In this document: positions 8,891-17,600 of the stretch, piece by piece
Layout: each line of letters begins with the position of its first letter
Numbering within the stretch: position 1 is the stretch's first letter
Assembly: GCA_031551255.1 (NCBI GenBank)
Contig: JAVBNW010000045.1
Coordinates: 111,261-175,260, forward strand
Source of the DNA: JAVBNW01 sp031551255
GTDB taxonomy: Bacteria > Bacillota > Clostridia > Christensenellales > UBA1750
DNA: 64,000 nucleotides
Direction of reading: 5' to 3'
Program-made: the position numbers and the translations under genes
The notes under the pieces: model-generated
What the model was told of the DNA's origin: nothing
Database searches by the model: none
Seen by the model: the letters and a program-made list of their open reading frames with translations, nothing else

Positions 8891-9604
8891 ATGAACCTGA
8901 TCGACATCGCCATATGGGGCGTGCTGGGCGTCAGCATCGTCTTTGGGCTATACTCCGGCTTCCTCGGCTCGCTGCTCAACAGCGCGGGCATGCTTTTGTC
9001 CTATCTATTCGCCTGGTGGTTTTACCGTCCTCTTGCGTCGTGGTTTCAGGGGCACGAAGACTGGGTCGGCCAGCTGGTGCACTATACCGAGGGCGCGGCG
9101 CGCATTCCATCCTTGGAATTGGCCAGATCCAACATTTCCGCGTTGACGCCGGAGCAGATCTCCGCCACCATCGAACATGCGAATTTCCCGGTGCCGTTTG
9201 GCAAGCTGCTTGCCTCCAACATCCAGGGGCACACGCTTGCGTCCGCCGGGGCGAGCACGCTGGGGCAGTATTTCAACAACACCATCGTCGAGGTATCGAT
9301 CAACCTTTTAAGCTTTGCGATGCTGTTCGTGCTTTTGTATATCGGCTTTTCCATCGCGGTGGCGGCGGTGAATTACACGGTGAAACTGCCGGTGCTGCGC
9401 TCGATGGATTGGCTGGCCGGCGCTTTGGTGGGAATCGGCCGGGGCGTCATGCTCGCGCTGGTGGCATGTTCGCTTCTGCCTGTCGTGCTGGCCGCGCTGC
9501 CCTCGGGGGTGCCGATCGTGGACAGCATGCTCGCTGGCTCGAAAATGCTCTCGTTCTTTTTAAACAGCAACCCGATTTTGGACGGCATTCGGGGGTTTAT
9601 CTAG
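8891..9604 (+). CDS. CvpA family membrane protein
   Basis: 237 aa. The N-terminus (NLIDIAIWGVLGVSIVFGLYSGFLGSLLNSAG) is typical of CvpA/colicin V production proteins: an Asp early in helix 1 and a GxxxGF turn. Four membrane helices are visible (about residues 5-45, 140-165 and 175-205). Between helices 2 and 3 lies an extracytoplasmic loop of about 90 residues. The function in Firmicutes is unsettled; links to envelope integrity and peptidoglycan remodelling are reported for the family. GGAG lies seven bases before the ATG. It follows the anchored protein at 7746. Confidence 0.85.
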   Translation: MNLIDIAIWGVLGVSIVFGLYSGFLGSLLNSAGMLLSYLFAWWFYRPLASWFQGHEDWVGQLVHYTEGAARIPSLELARSNISALTPEQISATIEHANFPVPFGKLLASNIQGHTLASAGASTLGQYFNNTIVEVSINLLSFAMLFVLLYIGFSIAVAAVNYTVKLPVLRSMDWLAGALVGIGRGVMLALVACSLLPVVLAALPSGVPIVDSMLAGSKMLSFFLNSNPILDGIRGFI

Positions 9605-9853
9605 AATCTGTTCGCGCCCGGGGCACGCGCGGGCATATGCAAAATGTTTGCGATGCCCGGCAAGGCGACCAGTCCTAGGCGGCCCAGCATAAAAACGAGA
9701 AGGAACATCGGATGATGGCCCTTCTTCTTTTTATTAGCGAAAGCATAGATGACGTTGATTCGTGAAGCAAGTAGCAATGCGAACAATTCAGCGGTGATGG
9801 GTGGGATTCTCGAGCGGGTGGCCGTATCTTTGCACGGCTATCCGCTCGCTGCA

Positions 9854-10750
9854 TCACTCACACGACAATACCCAGTTAACCCCGTACTTGTCTTTCAACT
9901 CGCAAAAGCACTGGCTCCAAAAAACTTCCACGGGCTCCCTACCAACCATGCCGCCTTCTTTCAAGACATCAAAAGCAGTTTTCAGAGCATCGACACTGCT
10001 GAACCCCACATGAATAGACATTCCATTGCCAAAGATGCGCTTCTCGCCGGAGATCATGTCGCCCATACCGATTCCGCGGTTCCCTAGCATCAAAGTTGCA
10101 TGACAGACGAGCTCTTCTATCTCTTTCGAATACTGGGAGCCATCTTCCGGCAGCGCGTCTTTGTATCGCAAAACTTCAGTTTTAGTCTCAAATGCTTTAT
10201 CGTACAAGGCAAGGGCTTGCGCGCAGTTCCCATTGAAGGCCAGCTCGGCTCTTACCCCCATGAATTCTCGTTTGCTCAAGACTTCGGCCGCCTGGTTCAG
10301 TTCGCTCATCGTCGCCCTCCCCTTTGTGTTTTTTTGGATTAAAGAGAGGGGGCCCGTCATCTCCAGCACAGTATCGCCATTGAGGAAATTCAGGTTTAAA
10401 TTTAGGTGCGCCGCCGCTTCAAGCTCGCTTACAAAATCACTTAAGATCCTTCTGATTGTGGACAAAGCAGTGATCTCGCCGTCTAAATCATCGATGTTTT
10501 TCCTAAAAATCTCAACTAGTGCCGCCGCGTCGTGGTTGTTTAAGATTGCCGATATTTGCTTTACCGGAATTTGCAGTTTGCGTAGAATGATGACTTGTTG
10601 CAAGCGCTTAACGGCAGGCTCGTCATAGACTCTATACGAGTATCCATCCTTTTTCAGGCTTGCAATGAGCCCGCTTTGTTCATAATAGCGTAGCATTCTT
10701 GTGGAAACACCGTATTTTCTGGATATATCGCTGATTGTCTGTAAGCTCAT
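9854..10750 (-). CDS. MerR-type regulator fused to a VOC/PhnB-like domain
   Basis: 298 aa. Residues 1-70 are a MerR winged helix (ISDISRKYGVSTRMLRYYEQSGLI), residues 75-115 the usual dimer coiled coil, and residues 155-298 a PhnB/glyoxalase-like VOC domain (ELAFNGNCAQALALYDKAF; GMSIHVGF). It probably binds DNA as a dimer while the VOC part senses a small molecule; the ligand is unknown. GGAGGG upstream supports ATG 10750. A second, equally good site (GGGGAGGGCGACG) precedes an in-frame ATG at 10309, exactly where the VOC domain begins, so a free VOC protein may also be made. The next gene upstream ends at 10934 on the same strand. Confidence 0.85.
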   Translation of the reverse strand: MSLQTISDISRKYGVSTRMLRYYEQSGLIASLKKDGYSYRVYDEPAVKRLQQVIILRKLQIPVKQISAILNNHDAAALVEIFRKNIDDLDGEITALSTIRRILSDFVSELEAAAHLNLNLNFLNGDTVLEMTGPLSLIQKNTKGRATMSELNQAAEVLSKREFMGVRAELAFNGNCAQALALYDKAFETKTEVLRYKDALPEDGSQYSKEIEELVCHATLMLGNRGIGMGDMISGEKRIFGNGMSIHVGFSSVDALKTAFDVLKEGGMVGREPVEVFWSQCFCELKDKYGVNWVLSCE

Positions 10751-10933
10751 GTTCGCCCTCCATTTCCTAATCTCTATGGCGAAGTATAAACAACGACATC
10801 GTGTCCAAGTCAAGAGGGAGCCGGTAATATATTCTCCACGCTGGCGGCGGAGTTTGGTGAAATGCTTTTGTATCGAGGTGGCGTTGCCGGGCTTTTTTGT
10901 GCAAAAGCCGGGTCTGCTGGCGCCCGCCATCAC

Positions 10934-11611
10934 CTATGCCCCAGGCGGGCCTTCCGCAAGTTCGAATCTGTTTTTTTCAAACCTTACGATGCCCTCATCC
11001 CGCATGCGACCGAGTTCTGCGGACATCGCGCTGCGGTCTACGGCCAGGTAGTCGGCAAGCTCCTGTCGGTTAAAGGGGATCGCAAACGCATTGCTCCTGG
11101 CCCTGAGGGCCTCGGCCGATAGATAGCTTAATAACTTTTCCCGGGTCGTGCGCCGCGAAACGCAGTCGATCTTTTCCGTGAGCGCAACATTTTTTTGCGC
11201 GAGTATGCGCACCATGTTTCGAATGAGCCCTGTGTGGTATGTACAGGCGGAAGGGCAAGTGGAGACGATCTTGCGGTAGTCGATCAGCAAGATGAATGCT
11301 TTTTCGGTGGCGGCGGCGCTAACCGGAAGCTTATCCACCTGTGCGCACGAAAAAGCCTCGCCGAACAAGCCGCCCGGCTCGATGTGTGCAAGGATGGAGC
11401 GGTTGCCCCAGAAATCCTCCTTAAGAATGTTTACGCCCCCGGCAAGCACTACGCCCACCGTAGTTACCGCGTCCCCCGCAGCAAAGATATAGCTGCCTTT
11501 TTCGTACTGCCGCTGCGTCGCCGTAAGGCAGCTAAGTAAAGCGCGCAGCTCGTCATGCCCAATGCCGTCAAAAAGTGGACATGCCGCGACGATCGCCAAA
11601 TATTCCTGCAT
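10934..11611 (-). CDS. CRP/FNR-family regulator, HcpR-like
   Basis: 225 aa. The N-terminal cyclic-nucleotide-binding fold (YEKGSYIFAAGDAVTTVGVVLAGGVNI) is followed by a long dimer helix (residues 125-155) and a C-terminal helix-turn-helix (FNRQELADYLAVDRSAMSAELGRM). It lacks the classic FNR cysteine cluster. It is divergent from a ferredoxin-hcp pair, the standard arrangement of HcpR regulators that control nitrosative stress genes. The start is ATG 11611 after AAGGAG; the frame runs further upstream without a site. A palindrome at 11625-11640 in its own leader suggests autoregulation. Confidence 0.85.
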   Translation of the reverse strand: MQEYLAIVAACPLFDGIGHDELRALLSCLTATQRQYEKGSYIFAAGDAVTTVGVVLAGGVNILKEDFWGNRSILAHIEPGGLFGEAFSCAQVDKLPVSAAATEKAFILLIDYRKIVSTCPSACTYHTGLIRNMVRILAQKNVALTEKIDCVSRRTTREKLLSYLSAEALRARSNAFAIPFNRQELADYLAVDRSAMSAELGRMRDEGIVRFEKNRFELAEGPPGA

Positions 11612-11624
11612 GACTTTCTCCTTG

Positions 11625-11640
11625 TGTTGTAAATACAACA
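11625..11640. promoter_or_regulatory. Palindromic operator for the CRP/FNR regulator
   Basis: TGTTGTAAATACAACA: 6-bp perfect arms with a 4-nt spacer, the size of a CRP/FNR site. It lies downstream of the minus-strand -10 box, where it could repress the regulator gene. On the plus strand it lies about 37 nt before the expected start of the ferredoxin-hcp transcript, where it could activate. Confidence 0.65.
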
Positions 11641-11654
11641 TATTCTCGCCGGCA

Positions 11655-11683
11655 AGTATAGTATGCTTTGGCCATCGAGTCAA
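11655..11683 (-). promoter_or_regulatory. Promoter of the CRP/FNR regulator gene
   Basis: On the minus strand: TTGACT (11683-11678), a 17-nt spacer and TATACT (11660-11655). This is close to the sigma-A consensus. Confidence 0.7.
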
Positions 11684-11696
11684 GGAGGCGAGCAAA

Positions 11697-12398
11697 ATGA
11701 TCAGAAACATCATCAAAATCGACGCCGATAAGTGCAATGGCTGCGGTCTTTGCGCGGCCGCGTGTCATGAAGGCGCCATCGGTATGGTGGACGGCAAGGC
11801 AGTGCTCTTGCGAGATGATTACTGCGACGGGCTGGGCAATTGCCTGCCGGCGTGCCCGACCGGGGCGATTCGCTTTGAGGAGCGCGAAGCGCTGCCCTAT
11901 AACGAGGCGGAGGTTAAAAAGAACATGCAAAAGGAACAGGCCGCGCCGCTGCCGTGCGGCTGCCCGGGCACGAATTCCCGGGCGATCGAACGCCCCGCCG
12001 CCGTGCGCGCCGTAAAGGTTCAGGAGCCTGCTCCGTCGCAGCTGCGCCAGTGGCCCGTACAGCTCAAGCTTGCGCCGGTCAACGCGCCGTATTTCGAAAA
12101 CGCGCACTTGCTCGTATCCGCGGATTGCGCCGCCTATGCCTATGGAAATTTCCATCAGGATTTTTTGCGCGGTAAGATCGCCCTGATCGGCTGCCCCAAG
12201 CTGGATGAGGGCGACTACAGCGAAAAGCTGACCTCGATTTTGACGGCAAACGATATTCGCTCCGTCACCGTGGTCAGGATGGAAGTTCCGTGCTGCGGCG
12301 GTATTGAAAACGCGGTAAAGACGGCGTTGCGCGAGTGCGGCAAGATGATCCCTTGGCAGGTTATCACGATTTCAACCGACGGAACCGTACTGGAATAA
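11697..12398 (+). CDS. Ferredoxin-type protein linked to Hcp
   Basis: 233 aa. Residues 1-60 form a two-cluster ferredoxin (IDADKCNGCGLCAAACHEGAI; then CDGLGNCLPACPTGAI, with an unusual first spacing). The rest contains PLPCGCPG, DCAAYAYGNFHQDF, IGCPKLD and VPCCGG, typical of the Fe-S protein found beside hcp in Clostridia. It probably hands electrons to Hcp. AAGGAGG precedes ATG 11697. It ends 16 nt before hcp and is certainly in the same operon, divergent from the CRP/FNR regulator. Confidence 0.9.
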   Translation: MIRNIIKIDADKCNGCGLCAAACHEGAIGMVDGKAVLLRDDYCDGLGNCLPACPTGAIRFEEREALPYNEAEVKKNMQKEQAAPLPCGCPGTNSRAIERPAAVRAVKVQEPAPSQLRQWPVQLKLAPVNAPYFENAHLLVSADCAAYAYGNFHQDFLRGKIALIGCPKLDEGDYSEKLTSILTANDIRSVTVVRMEVPCCGGIENAVKTALRECGKMIPWQVITISTDGTVLE

Positions 12399-12414
12399 GA
12401 TGGGAGGATTCGGA

Positions 12415-13983
12415 ATGGAAAACATGTTTTGCTTTCAGTGTGAACAAACCGCGAAGGGCTGTGGTTGCACCATCGCCGGCGTGTGCGGCAAGGATGCAAG
12501 GACTGCCCGAGCACAGGATGAGCTGACCTGCGGGCTGATCGCCCTGGCGAAGGCCGCCGGCGGACGCGCGTCCCATGCGGTGGTGGACAGGATTGTGGAC
12601 GGGCTGTTTACCGGGGTTACCAACGTAAATTTCGACGCTCAAAAGATCGAGGGCATGGCCTCCGAGGCCAAGGCGGACTGCGAGAAACTTGGCGCAAGAG
12701 ACATAATGGAGCCGGATAAGCTCTTTAGCGGCGAAGAAAACACCGTGTCGCTGCGCTCCACGCTGCTGTTCGGCCTGCGCGGCATGGCGGCATACGCCCA
12801 TCACGCCCGCGCGCTCGGCCGGAGGGACGATGCCGTGGATGCCTGGTTTGTCAAGGGCATGGCGGCGCTGGGAGAGGATCGCACTGCCGAAGAGTGGCTT
12901 GCGCTGTTGATGGAATTTGGCGGAATCAATCTTCGGTGCATGGAAGTGCTCGATGAGGCGAACACCGGCGCATACGGCAACCCGGCGCCCACGCAGGTAC
13001 CGCTGGCGGTGGAGAAGGGGCCGTTTATCGTGATTACGGGGCACGACTTGCGTGATCTTGACATGCTGCTTGAGCAGACGGACGGCAAGGGCGTCAATAT
13101 CTACACGCACGGCGAGATGCTCCCCGCGCACGGCTATCCAGAGCTGAAAAAGCACCCGCAGCTCAAAGGCAACTTCGGCACCGCATGGCAAAATCAACAA
13201 AAGGAATTCGATAACCTGCCCGCGCCAATTCTATTTACAACCAATTGCCTGATGCCGCCTAAAGCGAGCTATTCGGACAGGGTCTATGCGACATCTGTGG
13301 TGGACTTTCCCGGCATGAAGCGCGTCGAGGAAGATGAAAACGGCCACAAGGATTTTTCGCAGCTGATCCAGCATGCGCTTACGCTGGGCGGATACGGCGA
13401 AGATCAGGCTCGCGCGGGCATCAACGGGGGCGCCGCCGTTACCACCGGCTTTGGCCGGCAAACCGTCCTGGACGCCGCGCCCACGATTATTGAGGCCGTG
13501 AAGGCCGGCGCGATCAAACACTTTTTCCTGGTGGGCGGGTGCGATGGCGCAAAGCCCGGCCGCAACTACTACACGGATTTTGTAAAGCAGACGCCTGCGG
13601 ACAGCGTCGTGCTAACCCTTGCGTGCGGCAAGTTCCGCTTCAACGATTGGGATGCCGGTACGATCGGCCCGTTCCCGCGCGTTCTGGATATGGGGCAATG
13701 TAACGACGCCTACGGCGCCATCAAGGTGGCGCTCGCGCTGGCAGAGGCCTTTGCGTGCGGCGTGAACGATCTGCCGCTTACGCTGGTGCTTTCCTGGTAT
13801 GAGCAAAAGGCCGTGTGCATTCTTTTAACGCTTCTGTCACTGGGCATCAAGAATATCTACATTGGCCCGAGCGTACCGGCGTTTTTCTCCGCTGATGTGG
13901 CCAATCTTTTGATCGGCATGTTTAGCTTGCACCCCATTACCACGGTTGAAAAGGATATAGCGGCAATCTTAACGCCGCAGTAA
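12415..13983 (+). CDS. hcp: Hydroxylamine reductase / hybrid cluster protein
   Basis: 522 aa. Reduces NO and/or hydroxylamine; in anaerobes it protects against nitrosative stress. The N-terminus has Cys 6, 9, 18 and 24 (CxxC-x8-C-x5-C), the proximal cubane ligand pattern of strict anaerobes. Later hybrid-cluster ligands are recognisable (NCLMPPKASY; GGCDGAKPGRNYYT; ACGKFRFND; DMGQCNDAYGA; YEQKAV). GGGAGG supports ATG 12415. It follows the ferredoxin gene and is probably induced through the divergent CRP/FNR regulator. Confidence 0.97.
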   Translation: MENMFCFQCEQTAKGCGCTIAGVCGKDARTARAQDELTCGLIALAKAAGGRASHAVVDRIVDGLFTGVTNVNFDAQKIEGMASEAKADCEKLGARDIMEPDKLFSGEENTVSLRSTLLFGLRGMAAYAHHARALGRRDDAVDAWFVKGMAALGEDRTAEEWLALLMEFGGINLRCMEVLDEANTGAYGNPAPTQVPLAVEKGPFIVITGHDLRDLDMLLEQTDGKGVNIYTHGEMLPAHGYPELKKHPQLKGNFGTAWQNQQKEFDNLPAPILFTTNCLMPPKASYSDRVYATSVVDFPGMKRVEEDENGHKDFSQLIQHALTLGGYGEDQARAGINGGAAVTTGFGRQTVLDAAPTIIEAVKAGAIKHFFLVGGCDGAKPGRNYYTDFVKQTPADSVVLTLACGKFRFNDWDAGTIGPFPRVLDMGQCNDAYGAIKVALALAEAFACGVNDLPLTLVLSWYEQKAVCILLTLLSLGIKNIYIGPSVPAFFSADVANLLIGMFSLHPITTVEKDIAAILTPQ

Positions 13984-14001
13984 ACTCTTGGCGCCTACAA
14001 G

Positions 14002-14028
14002 CCCCCATGGCGCTATAGCACGTGGGGG
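14002..14028 (+). terminator. Terminator after hcp
   Basis: CCCCCA...TGGGGG stem with an inner GC pairing, followed by TATTCCTTTCTT. It lies 19 nt after the hcp stop. Confidence 0.65.
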
Positions 14029-14073
14029 TATTCCTTTCTTATTGTGCCTGTAAGGAACTCCGTGGGACGTTTT

Positions 14074-14120
14074 GCTACAAATAAATATAATACGTAATAT
14101 GTATTATATTTATTTGTAGC
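14074..14120. repeat. Perfect 20-bp AT-rich inverted repeat
   Basis: Arms 14074-14093 and 14101-14120 are exact reverse complements around a 7-nt loop (GTAATAT). The element is strikingly AT-rich against GC-rich surroundings. Confidence 0.85.
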
Positions 14121-14350
14121 GTTTGAATAAAGGTGTCTGGTTCTTTCATATGAACTTTCCCAAGCCCCCTGCTTCGTTTTCTGGGCAAGGCCTGGTATCG
14201 AGCGCATGCAGTATACTTAAGCGGTAGGGGGCGGCCGGACAGACCTGGATAGGCCGAAGGTTTGCGCGATGGAAGAGCGATCGCTGGCCGCAGAAGCTAG
14301 CGCAAATACACGCCAAATATCAAAGGTTCCGCCTCAAGAAGGAATAGTCA

Positions 14351-14377
14351 ATGCAAGAAGCTTTTCGCTTCTTGCAT
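14351..14377. repeat. 11-bp perfect hairpin
   Basis: ATGCAAGAAGC (14351-14361), loop TTTTC, GCTTCTTGCAT (14367-14377). No T-tract follows, so a terminator role is not clear. Confidence 0.6.
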
Positions 14378-14658
14378 CACCATTCAGACCCAACCTATCA
14401 ATCGATCCAATCTGTGCGGCGAGCTTTTCGCGGCACTATGTTGCCGCCCATGACGTAGTGCCCGGCTCGCCTGCGCCCCCTCCTTGGCTTACAAATAATA
14501 TTCCCGCATATGTTTGGATATTTTTAAGGTTGGGTCGCGATATTTTTCGTTATTGCCTTTGTTATCTGTCTGAATGGCCCGGGCCGCCTTTTATGGATCA
14601 TATACAATGGCATCCTTCGAAAAGAAATGCCCCGCGGCAAGCCCGTGGCTTGAGCTGG

Positions 14659-17600
14659 TTACACCGAGGCGACGATGTGATCGCCCATACTGAAAATTTT
14701 TTTTTCGAACTCACCGCTGGCAAGAGGCTGGGAAAACAGATAGCCCTGCATCAAATCGGCATCGAGCGACATAATCACCGAGCATTGTCCGACGGTCTCA
14801 ACCCCTTCTACACACACCAGATGGCCGATGGAGTGCGCAAGGCGAATGATGGAAGAGAGAAATTGTCTGCCCTCCGGATCGGTTTCAATATCCCGTACAA
14901 AAGAGCGGTCGATCTTCGTTTCGGTGATGGGCAGCTCGCGCAGATAGCTAAGCGAAGAGTATCCGGTTCCAAAGTCGTCGATCGCAATGCCTACTCCCTC
15001 GCCCATCAGCTGCCCAAGCGCATGTACATCGCCCTGCATTTCCATCACACACGAGCCCTCGGTAATCTCCAGCGTAATATTGCCGGGTTTGAGCCTATAG
15101 TGATGCACGAGCGCGAGCACCTCTTCCGTAAGCGTGTGGCGGGTAATCTGGGGAGGAGTAAGGTTGATGTTCATAATAAAGTTTTCTCCGGCGCCTTTGT
15201 CGATCCAGGCGCGGCATTGTTTTACGGCCGCGTGCAGAATCCAGCCCTCTACGGCAGGCATCAACCCTGCCGCCTCCAAGCAGGGTAAGATTTCCGCGGG
15301 CGGCACGAGCCTTCCATCCGGATCGCGCCAGCGAATCAGCGCCTCCGCGCCGAGGCAAGCGCCATCCATGGCGGAAATGAGCGGCTGATAGTATAGTTCA
15401 AATCCGTCGAATTTATGTTCTACCGCATGGCGCAACCGGTTTTCAAGCTCAATCTTTTGCAGATAGTCTTCGCGATCTGAAGGATCAAACGTGGCAAAGC
15501 CGTCTTTGCCTTGATACTTGACCCGGTGCATGGTGATTTCGGCATCGGTAAGCAGTTCATCCACGCCCTGTCCTTCGCGGTACTCCACGGCGCCCATGGA
15601 AAAAGTGATGTAGATTTCCTTGCCGCCGATGTCGATGGTTTTGCGCCACTTATCGCGCAATGAAGCCATCCACTCAAGCGTGGCATCGCCACTCAAAGCG
15701 GAAAGGTCGGCGACGAACAGATCGCCCCCCATATGGTACAGCATGCTTCCCTTGGGCAAATCCATTAAAAGCCCGCTGCCGAAACGCTTGAGCACTTCGT
15801 CGCCCACGGCATGCCCGTACATGTTGTTGATGCTCTTAAAGTCATCCAGATCGATCATAACGATATGGCCCTCGTTCGGCTCTTCTCTAAGCCGCCTCCC
15901 CTGATCGCGATAGAACGATATGCGGTTGGGAAGCTGTGTGACACGATCGGTTAGCGATTGCTCTTCCAGATAGGTGTTGTATTGCCCCATCGCTTCGATG
16001 TTGAAAATGGAACCCGCCATTAGTGTGGGTTCTTGGTTGTCGTCAAAGGATGCCTTGCCGCGCCAGGCCGTCCAAACCGGGGCCCCATCCGGCCCGATTA
16101 AGCGAATTTCCAACGCGTATTCATCGGTTTTTGCAGAATAGATGGCTGCCAAGGCGTCGGAAAACCGATCGCGATCCTCTTGAACGACACATTCGAGGAA
16201 ACCCTCCATGCCGCTTTCGAACGTAAGAGAGGACAATTTGGCAATGCTCATCATTTTAGGAGAAAATTCCAGCGTATTCTCGCGGATGTCGAAGACGTAT
16301 ACACAATCCGAGCTGCCGTCTACGATCAACCGGTTGATCAGGCGGCTCTTTACCTGCTCCGTCGTGTCAACCACGGTGCCCGCCAGTAGAGCGGCCTTGC
16401 CCAAGGCATCCCGGTTGGATAGGCCACGACAACTCAGATGTGCAACTGGCCCGCCGGGCTTGCACGCACGAATTTCGAGCTCCAGCATGTCGGTCTTTCC
16501 AAGGCGAATTCCCCGCAAGGCCCCTAGCATCCGCCGCCTATCGTCCGGCAAAAGCGCGCGCATCAACGATCGGCCCAAGTAGCTTGGGTCGAGCCCAAAA
16601 TCGCGGCATAAAAGATCGTTGCACCATAACTCCTGCGTCGAAAAGTCGAAGCTAAACAGGTAGTTGGCTGCGCCGTCTGCCATCAGTCGGGTGATTTCCT
16701 GCTCCCGCATTTGGTCGGAAATATCCGTAAGAGACCCGACCGCCTCGACAGGGCGCCCGGTTTCGTCGAGCAGCAAGCTGGTGACCGCGTTTACCCAGCG
16801 GTAGTTGCCATCCCGGATGCGCATGCGAAACGCTGTAGCGGTTCCGTCGTCATATCCTCCGCTCAAGTCTGTCAGACCCTGAACCAGCTTTTCCAAATCG
16901 CCTTCGTAGATGTAAGCATAGAGGTCTTGTATTTGGTCAAAATGCGTCGGCGCATCGACATATCGTAGGATTTCAGGCGAAAAGTCTAAACCGCCCGTCG
17001 CCAAATCCAGGGAAAAGGTCGCCATGGTGGTGTTGGTAAGAATGGTATGCAGCTTAAGAAGATCCTCGCCGGAACCGGGCGCTTGAACGGCAGCTCCGCG
17101 AGGAGCGACAAACGCGCCGCGCGCGGAATCGATATCGGCGACGACGCGATTGCGCCCCTGCCTCTTTGCATCGCCAAGCGCCACCATCGAAAGCCTGACC
17201 AGGGCTTCAGGGCCGCCAAGGGCATCGGGAACGCGGACAGCCAGCCCGATGGATATCGTAATATACGGGCTGTTGGTGGAGTCCGGATTGGGAAGCTGCA
17301 ATGCTTCCACGGCGGTGCGCAAATCCTCCGCAGCGCTCAGCAACGCGTCCTCGGCGCCCGCGAAGGGTAAAAGTACGGCAAACTCTTCGCCGCCATAGCG
17401 CGCGAGCATCGAGGTGGCATGGTCGAGCCGGGCCTGCAATGCCGCGGCGATTCTTTGCAGGCACAGATCGCCTTGTTGGTGGCCGAACCGATTGTTATAA
17501 CCTTTAAAGTGATCCACGTCGATTGCGAGCATGGCAATCGGCTCGCCGAGGTGTTTGCATTGCGCCCATGAACGCTCAAAATATTCGTCGAACGCGCGGC

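Larger units (their letters stand above)
13984..14658. other. Intergenic region with two perfect hairpins
   Basis: 675 nt without a supported gene. Besides the hcp terminator it holds an AT-rich 20-bp inverted repeat (14074-14120) and an 11-bp hairpin (14351-14377). Short ORFs here lack ribosome binding sites. Confidence 0.55.

Noticed and set aside
9601..9786. Small minus-strand ORF after cvpA (35 to 61 aa)
   Set aside because: A GAAGGG lies 10 nt before one ATG, but the product has no recognisable pattern and the composition is not clearly coding.
14013..14207. 64-aa minus-strand ORF across the AT-rich hairpin
   Set aside because: Composed largely of the hairpin sequence; no ribosome binding site.
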